Positions 57,956 through 64,000 of a stretch of DNA of 64,000 nt are shown here, in pieces. Source of the stretch: Rhodococcus triatomae. GTDB taxonomy: Bacteria; Actinomycetota; Actinomycetes; Mycobacteriales; Mycobacteriaceae. The notes below the pieces were generated by a model, which saw nothing but the letters and a program-made list of their open reading frames with translations, had not been told where the DNA came from and searched no databases. The translations under genes and the position numbers were made by a program. The stretch is taken from contig NZ_CP048814.1 of assembly GCF_014217785.1 (NCBI RefSeq), forward strand, positions 1,922,001-1,986,000, given 5' to 3'. The stretch's first letter is position 1; each line of letters starts with the position of its first letter.

Positions 57956-58873
57956 CTACCGCACCAGGGTGACCTGACGGCCGCGTAGGCCGTCGCGGGC
58001 GCGCCGCTCGGCACTCGTCAGCGGCGCGTCCACGGCGAGGGCCTCCTCGAGCCGTCGGGCGAGGGCGATCAGCCCCGGCGCCCACTCGTCGGGGTGCTTC
58101 TCGCGGTCGAGATCGAACACCGGAACCAGCAGGCCCTGGGTACGGAACGATCCCGCGAAGCGGGAACCCTCACCGAGATGCAGGTCGCCGGTGGCGTGGA
58201 CACGGGCGAGCGCGAGCATCAACTCGTCCTCGTCCTCCGGCCGGACCCAACGGATGTGGGCCTTCTCGCCGGCATCGACCCACCAGGCCGCCACGACGCC
58301 GTCTCCCTGCACCCGCGCGGAGGGCATGATCGCCTCGTTCGCGTGCTGCACGGTCGCCGCCACGTCGGCGGCCGGCTCGACGCCTTCCGGAATCCACCAG
58401 TCGAAGTTCTGGTGCACGGTGATGTCCAGCTGCGCATCGGGGTCGATCAGGTCGGCCAGCGCCGGTGTCTCGTCGCCGGGCTGCGCGGCCTGCAGGGACT
58501 CACCGGCCTCCGCGGTCTGCGCCCACGCGATCGAGGCGGCGAGGTCGCCACCGAGATCGTCCGAGTACACCTGGACCTGGACGCCGACGAAACCTTCCGG
58601 ATCGTCACCCACCTCACGCACCAGGGCCGCGACGGCACCGGGAAGCACCGTGGCCACCGTGACCGAACGGGCCGGGTCACGCAGCGGGAGCACCGCCGTC
58701 GCCGACGGCACGAACTCGCGCATCGCCACCAGATCGCACTCCGCAGCGATTCCCGCGAAAGGCCTGGTCACCGCCGTGGCGGCGAGCTCGCGCTCGGCTT
58801 CGCGGCGAGCCAGCTTCTCGGCGCGTTCGCTCCCGAACCTCGGACCACTGTTTCTCTTGCTCTTCTTTCCCAC
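57956..58873 (-). CDS. DUF5926-family protein
   Basis: A 305-aa soluble protein of the DUF5926 family, conserved in actinobacteria and often annotated as a SEC-C-related protein. It begins with a lysine-rich segment ('GKKSKRNSGPRFGSERAEKLARREAER'-type), of which 'GKKSKRNSG' is clear, and has 'LDITVHQNFDWWIPEG' and 'EKHPDEWAPGLIALARRLEEAL' as conserved blocks. Its function is unknown. The start is GTG 58873. It lies 33 bp after glpQ on the same strand and is convergent with bfrB. Confidence 0.85.
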   Translation of the reverse strand: MGKKSKRNSGPRFGSERAEKLARREAERELAATAVTRPFAGIAAECDLVAMREFVPSATAVLPLRDPARSVTVATVLPGAVAALVREVGDDPEGFVGVQVQVYSDDLGGDLAASIAWAQTAEAGESLQAAQPGDETPALADLIDPDAQLDITVHQNFDWWIPEGVEPAADVAATVQHANEAIMPSARVQGDGVVAAWWVDAGEKAHIRWVRPEDEDELMLALARVHATGDLHLGEGSRFAGSFRTQGLLVPVFDLDREKHPDEWAPGLIALARRLEEALAVDAPLTSAERRARDGLRGRQVTLVR

Positions 58874-58906
58874 GAGTCCGAAACCTACACGCCGGGGTCG
58901 GCCGCG

Positions 58907-59659
58907 TCAGGAAGCCAGCCAGTTCTTGGTGCGGCCCGGGTGATTGGTGGCGACCCAGCCGACGCCCAGTTCGCGGCACAGTTCGACGTCGGCGCGGTCG
59001 TCGACGGTCCAGCAGTAGGTGGCCCGTCCGGCGGCCGCGGCCTTGTCCACGGTGTCGGGGTGCTCACGCAGGGTCTTGACCGACGGCCCGACCGCGGTGG
59101 CCCCGACGGTGGTGGCCGCGCTGCCGCCGAGATAGCGGGCGGACTCACCGAGCAGCACCGTCGGCAACAGCGGCGCCGACCGCCGCACACGCCATACCGC
59201 GGCAGCCGAGAACGACATCACGACGGCCCGGGCATGGGCAGCCGACGCCGGCGTGGAGATGCCGAACCGGGCGAGCGCCGCGAGCACCTTGCTCTCGACG
59301 AGCGAACCGAACCGCACCGGATGCTTGGTCTCGACGAACAGTTTCACCGGGCGCTCGGTCCAGGAGAGGGCGAGCTCGACGAGCGTGTCCAGGGTGAGCA
59401 GCTCCGCCGGGACGTCCGGGGTGCCGTAGTTGAACTCGCGGAGCTCGGCGAGCGTCGACTCGCTGACCACACCCGACCCGTCGGACGTCCGGTCCACGGT
59501 GCGGTCGTGTACGCACACGAGGTGGCCGTCCCTGGTGAGCCGGACGTCGCATTCGAGCCCGTCCGCGCCTTCCCGCAGGGCCAGCTCGTATGCGGCCAGG
59601 GTGTGCTCCGGCAGGGCGGCGGACGCCCCACGGTGGGCGACGACGAGCGGTTCCCTCAC
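58907..59659 (-). CDS. glpQ: glycerophosphodiester phosphodiesterase
   Basis: A 250-aa cytoplasmic glycerophosphodiester phosphodiesterase, equivalent to Rv3842c (GlpQ1). It hydrolyses glycerophosphodiesters to glycerol-3-phosphate. The fold motifs are 'VAHRGASAALPEHTLAAY' (HR-x-E), 'GLECDVRLTRDGHLVCVHD' (E-x-D and HD), and 'KLFVETKHP' for later metal ligands. GTG 59659 overlaps the stop of the DUF4328 gene (GTGA), so the two genes are co-translated. Confidence 0.94.
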   Translation of the reverse strand: MREPLVVAHRGASAALPEHTLAAYELALREGADGLECDVRLTRDGHLVCVHDRTVDRTSDGSGVVSESTLAELREFNYGTPDVPAELLTLDTLVELALSWTERPVKLFVETKHPVRFGSLVESKVLAALARFGISTPASAAHARAVVMSFSAAAVWRVRRSAPLLPTVLLGESARYLGGSAATTVGATAVGPSVKTLREHPDTVDKAAAAGRATYCWTVDDRADVELCRELGVGWVATNHPGRTKNWLAS

Positions 59660-60723
59660 GCGGCGGCTCCGTCACGTGAGCGGGCGTCGCCGCCGGCCGC
59701 GGTGTCTTCGCCGCCGGCCGCGGTGTCTTCGCCGCCGGCCGCGGTGTCTTCGCCGCTGGACGCGGTGTCTTCGCCGCTGGACGCGGTGTCTTCGCCGCTC
59801 GTTTCCGTGACCGCTTCCCGCACGCCGGGAGGCGCCTGCACCCAGCGGGTGGGCCGCGCCTCGCTCCCGCGCCAGGTGCGGCGTTCGATCCGGTGGATCA
59901 TCGCGGCGGTGACCGTCGCGGTGGCCGCGGCGACCAACGCCGTGAAGGCGGCGAGCAGCACTCCGTCCGCCATCGCCTGCAGAGACGTGCGGAATCGCCA
60001 CACCCAGTTGACGACGAGGAGCAGGCCCCCGAGCACCCACGTCGCCCACCACACTCGGACGAGGAGCAGCGCGCGGGGATCACGCCGCACGATCTCGAGC
60101 AGGTAGACGGCGGGCATCACCAGGTTGAGGCCGGGCACCGCGCAGCCGAGCACGACGGCACCCGTCGATCTCGGGTCACGGACGCCCTCCGCCGCGAACG
60201 TCCGGCGCCGCGCGCGCAGCAGCCAGCACACACAGCAGACACCGGTGGCGACGGCCAGCAGGACCCCTGCCGCCCCGGCCACGATGACGGCAGCGTCGGA
60301 CGCGGCGAGCAGCATCGGGTCGACGAGCCGAGTGCGGTTGCGGACGAGGATCCCGTACCGCGCGAGTTCCGCCACGGCCGCGAGCAGATAAGCCCCCGCG
60401 GTCCACAGGGCGAAGACGGCGGCGTTCTCCGCGGCGGCGGCCGCCCAGTCGCGACGGGCCGGAGCCGCAGCGACGTGGTCCTGGAGGCCCCACCGCGGAA
60501 TCTCGGTGTAGCGCGGTGTCGGGGAGGGGCCACGGCTTCCGGTGCCCCGCGGCTTCGCACGCAGCGACGGTGGCCGGGCGATCCAACGGAACGATCGCCC
60601 CTGGGGCCGGTCCGCCCGGAACGGCGCGAGCAGGACACCGTGACATTTCGGGCACCACTGCATGGGACGGCCCTGGTTCTGCCACCGCGTGGCGCACCGT
60701 GCGCACACCTGGATGTTGATCAT
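59656..60723 (-). CDS. DUF4328-type membrane protein with zinc ribbon
   Basis: A 355-aa membrane protein of the DUF4328 type, in the place of Rv3843c. The N-terminal zinc ribbon is 'VCARCATRWQ' with 'QWCPKCHG' (two C-x2-C pairs). About six hydrophobic segments lie between residues 100 and 290. The last 60 residues are soluble and contain five copies of a 7-residue unit, GEDTASS or GEDTAAG, encoded by 21-bp tandem repeats at 59689-59793. Function unknown. The start ATG 60723 faces a 628-bp gap. Confidence 0.8.
   Translation of the reverse strand: MINIQVCARCATRWQNQGRPMQWCPKCHGVLLAPFRADRPQGRSFRWIARPPSLRAKPRGTGSRGPSPTPRYTEIPRWGLQDHVAAAPARRDWAAAAAENAAVFALWTAGAYLLAAVAELARYGILVRNRTRLVDPMLLAASDAAVIVAGAAGVLLAVATGVCCVCWLLRARRRTFAAEGVRDPRSTGAVVLGCAVPGLNLVMPAVYLLEIVRRDPRALLLVRVWWATWVLGGLLLVVNWVWRFRTSLQAMADGVLLAAFTALVAAATATVTAAMIHRIERRTWRGSEARPTRWVQAPPGVREAVTETSGEDTASSGEDTASSGEDTAAGGEDTAAGGEDTAAGGDARSRDGAAA
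59689..59800 (-). repeat. 21-bp tandem repeat, five copies
   Basis: Five 21-bp units (59689-59793) plus a partial sixth. The first three on the plus strand read GCCGCCGGCCGCGGTGTCTT; the next two replace GCCGCCGGCC by GCCGCTGGAC. They encode GEDTAAG and GEDTASS at the C-terminus of the DUF4328 protein and keep the frame. Confidence 0.95.
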
Positions 60724-60962
60724 CCAGGTGTCCCCTTCGTCCCCGACCGAGTCACGGCGCCGATTCTGTCACGTCCCGAGCGATGCGGCAGGCATCCGGC
60801 TTCCCGGACGCACTCACGGATCCGCGACCGGAAGCCGGGGAATCAGACGAATGGGAGACGCCCCGCCCCGCACACCAAGCCGATGTCGCCGACACTCCTC
60901 CACGGGAGAATCCGGGTGAACGACGTGTTAATTGTGTGACCCACGTCATCGATTTTCGGAGC

Positions 60963-60980
60963 TTATCCACAGTATCCACA
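60963..60980 (+). promoter_or_regulatory. two abutting DnaA-box-like 9-mers
   Basis: TTATCCACA (60963-60971) equals the DnaA-box consensus, and the adjoining GTATCCACA (60972-60980) differs only in the first base. They may bind DnaA or be part of a promoter. oriC is not expected here because dnaA and dnaN are absent. Confidence 0.5.
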
Positions 60981-60984
60981 GGTT

Positions 60985-61008
60985 CATCCCCAGATTTGGG
61001 GATGTTTT
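60985..61008 (+). terminator. orphan intrinsic-terminator-like hairpin
   Basis: CATCCCCA (60985-60992), loop GATT, TGGGGATG (60997-61004), then TTTTC on the plus strand. This is the standard form of an intrinsic terminator, but no plus-strand gene precedes it, so it could end a small RNA or be a transcription barrier. Confidence 0.5.
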
Positions 61009-61071
61009 CGGGACGGTGTGCACAGGTCAGGCGCCGTGGTTCGGCGTCGGTCCACCATCCTGTGCACCGCG

Positions 61072-61092
61072 CGGTCCACAACACGTGGACCG
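61072..61092. promoter_or_regulatory. inverted repeat, operator-like
   Basis: CGGTCCAC and GTGGACCG are 8-bp perfect arms separated by AACAC. It lies 260 bp before the start of the 61352 gene. A protein-binding site is plausible. Confidence 0.35.
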
Positions 61093-61351
61093 ATCGGGCA
61101 CTGCGGGCAGCTACCCGGGACGACGAGCATCCCGCCGGTGCCCGTCGCTGCGGACACCGGTGGGACCGAGCCGGAATCCCCCCTCCTGAACTCCGGTCCG
61201 GTCCCACCCCGGACGAGCCGACCTCACGATTACTCAGACGTTGCCCGGGACGATCCGGTTCCCTCCTCGTCCGGAAAACTTTCCGATCCCACTTCACGGC
61301 ACACACGGGGCCGGTCGCCGCGCGCGGCGGCAGCGGTAACGTCTCGGGGCG

Positions 61352-63190
61352 ATGCCCGCATTCGCTCCCCTCACCACCGCCCGCACGGTCGCCTACGTCG
61401 CCGCGGCACTGGTGGTCCTGCAGACACTCACGCGTACCTGGATCGCGGCGAACAGCGGCTACTACTGGGACGACCTCATCCTCACCGGCCGCGGCGGGAC
61501 ACTGCCCCTGTGGTCGTCGGACCTGCTGGTGTACTCCCACGACGGCCACCTCATGCCCGCGGCGTTCTGGGTGGCGGCGGTGACGACGAAGCTCGCACCG
61601 TACGAGTGGGCACTTCCCGCACTGACGCTGATCGTGGGCCAGCTGCTGGCCTCCCTCGCCGTCCTGCGGCTGTTGACGCTGATTCTCGGCCGGCGTCCTG
61701 CCCTGCTGGTGCCGCTCACGCTCTACCTGTTCGTGCCGCTGACGGTGCCTGCATTCACGTGGTGGGCGGCCGCGCTCAACACCCTGCCGATGCAGATCGC
61801 GCTCGCCTGGGTCGCCGGGGACGCCATCCGGCTGTATCGGACGGGACGCGTGCGATACGCCGTGTCCGGAATCGCGGTCACCGTCGCCGGTCTGCTGTTC
61901 TTCGAGAAGTCGGTCGCCGTCCCGTTCGTCGCGTTCGCGACCGTCGCGCTGCTGCTGCACGTGGACGGGACACCCGCGCCGCTGCGCGCCACGTGGCAGC
62001 GCTGCCGGGCCCTGTGGATCGGCGCCCTGGCCACCCTCGCGATCTGGCTGGTCGCCTATCTGTCGATCGGCGAGACCCACATCCAGTGGGCGTCTCCCCG
62101 GCGCGCCTTCGGGCTGCTGCACCACGGCACGTCCTACGGGATCGTTCCGACCCTGCTCGGCGGGCCGTGGTCGTGGACGCGGTGGCTGCCCAGCCCACCG
62201 TGGGCGACACCGCCCACCCTCCTGGTGGTGGTCTCCTGGATCGTGGTGATCGCCGCGGTGACCGCGACGGTGCTGTGGAAGCGGCGCGTCGGCTGGGTCT
62301 GGTCGGCACTGGCCGTCTACTACCTCGGGTCGGTCGCGGCGATGATCCTGGCCCGCTGGGGCGACGACACCGCGTACGAACTGGCCCAGACGTTGCGGTA
62401 CTTCACCGACACCGCGGTGGTCCTGGCGATCGCGGTGGCACTGGTGTTCCGCGCCCCCACCCGTGACACTCCCACCCGCTACGCCCCCACCGGTGACACT
62501 CCCACCCGCTACCTCAAACGGGCCCCGGTCCTCACCGCGTCGCGTCGCGTCGCCGCCGCCTCGGTCGTCGGTGTCCTGTTCGTCGTCAGCTCACTCGTCT
62601 CGACGGTGACGTACGTGCGCAGCTGGCAGGAGGGCCCGACGCCGCAGTACCTGGAGAACGCGCGGCAGTCACTGGCCGAGCACAGCGACGTCCCGCTGCT
62701 CGACCAACAGGCGTCGATCTTCATCCTCATGCCGGTCACCTACCCGCACAACAAGCTCAGCACCATGCTCGCCCCGTTCCGCGAGCGGGGCGAATTCGCC
62801 GACAGCACGACCGAACTGCGGCTCCTCGACGGCGAGGGCCACCTCGTGGACGCCGAGGTGCTGTGGACCCGCGGCATCGAGGAGGGCACCGCACCCGGCT
62901 GCGGGCACCGCATCGAGGGCTCGGAGTGGACGACCGTGCCGCTCAACGGGCCGCTCGTCGGCTGGGAGTGGGTGGCGCAGCTGAACTACCTGGTCGGCGA
63001 CGACGGGGAGATCGAGGTGTCCCTCGCCGAGGGCGACCCGGTCCGCGTCCCGGTCACCGCCGGCCTGGGGACCGTGTACGTCAAGCTGATCGGCGGCGGC
63101 GACAGCCTCCGGATCCGGCCGGTGACTCCGGGACTGACGCTGTGCCTGGCTTCCGGTCCGGTGGGCCCGCCCGCACCGAAGCAGAACTGA
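61352..63190 (+). CDS. uncharacterised multi-pass membrane protein (GT-C-like)
   Basis: A 612-aa protein of unknown function. About ten to twelve hydrophobic segments occupy residues 10-420; then a soluble extracytoplasmic domain of about 190 residues. The first loop holds 'SGYYWDDLILTGRGG', with an acidic pair just after the first helix, as in GT-C glycosyltransferases, and a later loop has 'SHDGHLMPAAF'. A glycosyltransferase role in envelope synthesis is therefore possible, but I cannot name a family. A 30-bp direct duplication encodes the loop between two helices (residues about 367-387). The gene follows the 628-bp gap, and is convergent with sppA. Confidence 0.7.
   Translation: MPAFAPLTTARTVAYVAAALVVLQTLTRTWIAANSGYYWDDLILTGRGGTLPLWSSDLLVYSHDGHLMPAAFWVAAVTTKLAPYEWALPALTLIVGQLLASLAVLRLLTLILGRRPALLVPLTLYLFVPLTVPAFTWWAAALNTLPMQIALAWVAGDAIRLYRTGRVRYAVSGIAVTVAGLLFFEKSVAVPFVAFATVALLLHVDGTPAPLRATWQRCRALWIGALATLAIWLVAYLSIGETHIQWASPRRAFGLLHHGTSYGIVPTLLGGPWSWTRWLPSPPWATPPTLLVVVSWIVVIAAVTATVLWKRRVGWVWSALAVYYLGSVAAMILARWGDDTAYELAQTLRYFTDTAVVLAIAVALVFRAPTRDTPTRYAPTGDTPTRYLKRAPVLTASRRVAAASVVGVLFVVSSLVSTVTYVRSWQEGPTPQYLENARQSLAEHSDVPLLDQQASIFILMPVTYPHNKLSTMLAPFRERGEFADSTTELRLLDGEGHLVDAEVLWTRGIEEGTAPGCGHRIEGSEWTTVPLNGPLVGWEWVAQLNYLVGDDGEIEVSLAEGDPVRVPVTAGLGTVYVKLIGGGDSLRIRPVTPGLTLCLASGPVGPPAPKQN
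62452..62511 (+). repeat. 30-bp tandem duplication in membrane protein gene
   Basis: Two adjacent 30-bp units (62452-62481 and 62482-62511) differing at one base, each containing GTGACACTCCCACCCGCTA. They encode the 10-residue unit APTRDTPTRY / APTGDTPTRY in a loop. Confidence 0.95.
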
Positions 63191-63208
63191 AACCACCGAA
63201 GCGGAACC

Positions 63209-63268
63209 GGGCGATCCGACACAGAACTGGGCGATCCGGCACAGAACTGGGCGATCCGGCACAGAACT
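63209..63268. repeat. 20-bp intergenic tandem repeat, three copies
   Basis: Three 20-bp units starting GGGCGATCCG (63209-63228, 63229-63248, 63249-63268). The first differs from the others by one base. They lie between the convergent membrane protein and sppA genes. Such loci often vary in copy number. Confidence 0.95.
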
Positions 63269-63300
63269 GGGCAGCGCCACTCACCCGAGCGCGAGGCCGG

Positions 63301-64000
63301 TCACCTGCCGTAGCGGGCCCATGCCATCCGCGTGTGCGCGGCCCCGACGATCGATTCGACGACGCCGTCGACGCCCGCCGACGGCAGGCCGAGCCGGGCG
63401 AACAGCGACCGGCGCGGGCCGGTGACCGCCACCTTCGCGCCGGGGTACTTCTCTTCGACCACCGCCCGCAGGGTGCCGATGCCGTCGATCAGCCCGCGCC
63501 GGTGCGCCTCGCGGCCGAGCCAGAGATCGCCGGTGAACAGATCGGTGTCGGCGGCGGAGATCGCGGGCCGTCGTGCGATCACCCAGTCGCGGAATTCCGC
63601 GTGGATCCCCGATTGCACGTCGGTGAGCCAGGCGATGTCGTCGGGGTTCTCCGGTACGAACGGATCCAGTCTCGCCTTGGCGTCACCCGCGGTGTAGAGG
63701 CGCCGTTCCACCCCCAGATTGCCCAGCAGGTCGGTGAACCCGAACCCGGCGGACACCACCCCGATCGAGCCGACCATCGACGTTGCGGTGGCATAGATCT
63801 CGTCCGCGGCGCAGGCGAGCCAGTAGCCGCCGGACGCCGCGACGTCCTCGCAGAACGCGAGCACGGGGACCTCGTGTTCGTCGGCGAGCTGGCGGATCCG
63901 GGCGGCGAGGTACTCGCACTGGGTGGGCGAGCCGCCCGGGCTGTTGATCGACAGGGCAACCGCTTTCGCCCCCTTCGTCGTGAATGCCCGGTGCAGTGGG
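63301..64000 (-). CDS. signal peptide peptidase SppA-type S49 peptidase, partial
   Basis: The frame is open to the window edge (233 codons visible), so the N-terminal part of the protein is missing. It is an S49 family peptidase that degrades cleaved signal peptides in the membrane. Visible motifs: 'ALSINSPGGSPTQCEYLA', 'VAASGGYWLACAADEIYA' with the catalytic Ser, 'MVGSIGVVSAGF', and 'TAGDAKARLDPF' with the catalytic Lys. The short form matches the 230-300 aa bacterial S49 type. It is convergent with the membrane protein gene across the 20-bp repeat. Confidence 0.92.
   Translation of the reverse strand, partial: PLHRAFTTKGAKAVALSINSPGGSPTQCEYLAARIRQLADEHEVPVLAFCEDVAASGGYWLACAADEIYATATSMVGSIGVVSAGFGFTDLLGNLGVERRLYTAGDAKARLDPFVPENPDDIAWLTDVQSGIHAEFRDWVIARRPAISAADTDLFTGDLWLGREAHRRGLIDGIGTLRAVVEEKYPGAKVAVTGPRRSLFARLGLPSAGVDGVVESIVGAAHTRMAWARYGR

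Larger units (their letters stand above)
60724..61351. other. 628-bp gap with regulatory-like elements
   Basis: No gene is supported. The gap lies between the divergent DUF4328 and large membrane protein genes. Its left half is lower in GC. It holds two abutting DnaA-box-like 9-mers, an orphan hairpin followed by TTTTC, and an inverted repeat (CGGTCCAC, 61072-61079, with GTGGACCG, 61085-61092). Confidence 0.6.

Noticed and set aside
59689-59800. CRISPR array
   Set aside because: Units are directly adjacent with no unique spacers, and lie inside a coding frame. The same holds for the 24-, 30- and 20-bp repeats in the window. No cas genes.
60723-61351. Replication origin
   Set aside because: Only two DnaA-like boxes, and no dnaA, dnaN, rpmH or gyrase genes nearby.
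60783-61583. Possible 266-aa plus-strand gene in the large gap
   Set aside because: It runs across the DnaA-box-like sites and terminator hairpin, then into the 61352 gene in another frame. No domain or conserved pattern was seen.

Overview
The window is a high-GC actinobacterial chromosome segment that carries most of the mycolic acid, arabinogalactan and cell-envelope gene cluster of the Corynebacteriales. Gene content and order follow the Mycobacterium tuberculosis Rv3794-Rv3843 region: emb, accD4-pks13-fadD32, Rv3802-like lipase, antigen 85 family, aftB-ubiA-PAP2-glfT2-glf, amidase, acyltransferases, serS, pheA, ferritin, glpQ. It is not Mycobacterium itself. It has a SpoIID-type gene beside glf, three tandem mycolyltransferases (one with LGFP repeats) and species-specific insertions. 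A Rhodococcus or close Nocardiaceae relative fits best; this is inferred from gene order and protein motifs only.

Layout. 1-4522: two tandem arabinosyltransferases, the first cut by the window edge. 4523-5850: a solitary AbiEi/nuclease-like gene between two direct copies of a 45-bp palindromic element. 5851-14436 (minus): accD4, pks13 and fadD32, which activate, carboxylate and condense the fatty chains of mycolic acids. 14626-21747 (minus): a flavin-type oxidoreductase, an Rv3802-like lipase, a DUF732 lipoprotein and three mycolyltransferases that place mycolates on the wall. 22053-28583 (minus): a tightly overlapping glf-glfT2-PAP2-ubiA-aftB operon that makes UDP-galactofuranose, galactan and the arabinose donor, then caps arabinan. 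28689-41025: a MerR/TipAS regulator, a GT4 glycosyltransferase, SpoIID-like protein, LGFP amidase, HAD phosphatase, two PlsC acyltransferases, a lipoprotein, an MBL-Rieske protein and an MFS transporter. 41177-48119: iron storage pair (bfr, bfd), serS, an ankyrin protein, septum-formation and zincin proteins, and an isolated PE-PPE-EspG cassette. 48128-57908: a UPF0182 membrane protein, a histidine phosphatase, pheA, an IdeR-box-linked DUF2470 gene, a CPBP protease, an LCP ligase and ferritin. 57956-64000: DUF5926, glpQ, DUF4328, an uncharacterised large membrane protein and partial sppA.

Functional theme: almost every gene serves envelope assembly or iron handling. Regulatory signals visible in the DNA include IdeR-like boxes by bfd, the DUF2470 gene and bfrB, tandem 9-mers resembling MtrA boxes before two envelope genes, a 19-bp-spacer MerR-type promoter, and many -10-like hexamers 6-8 nt before GTG starts, which suggests frequent leaderless transcripts.

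The least explained structures are two short palindromic repeat families (45 bp, three copies; 51 bp, two copies, one of them in-frame inside pks13), several short tandem repeats in coding regions, and the 60724-61351 gap with DnaA-box-like sites and an orphan intrinsic terminator. No rRNA, tRNA, transposase, CRISPR array or prophage gene was seen.
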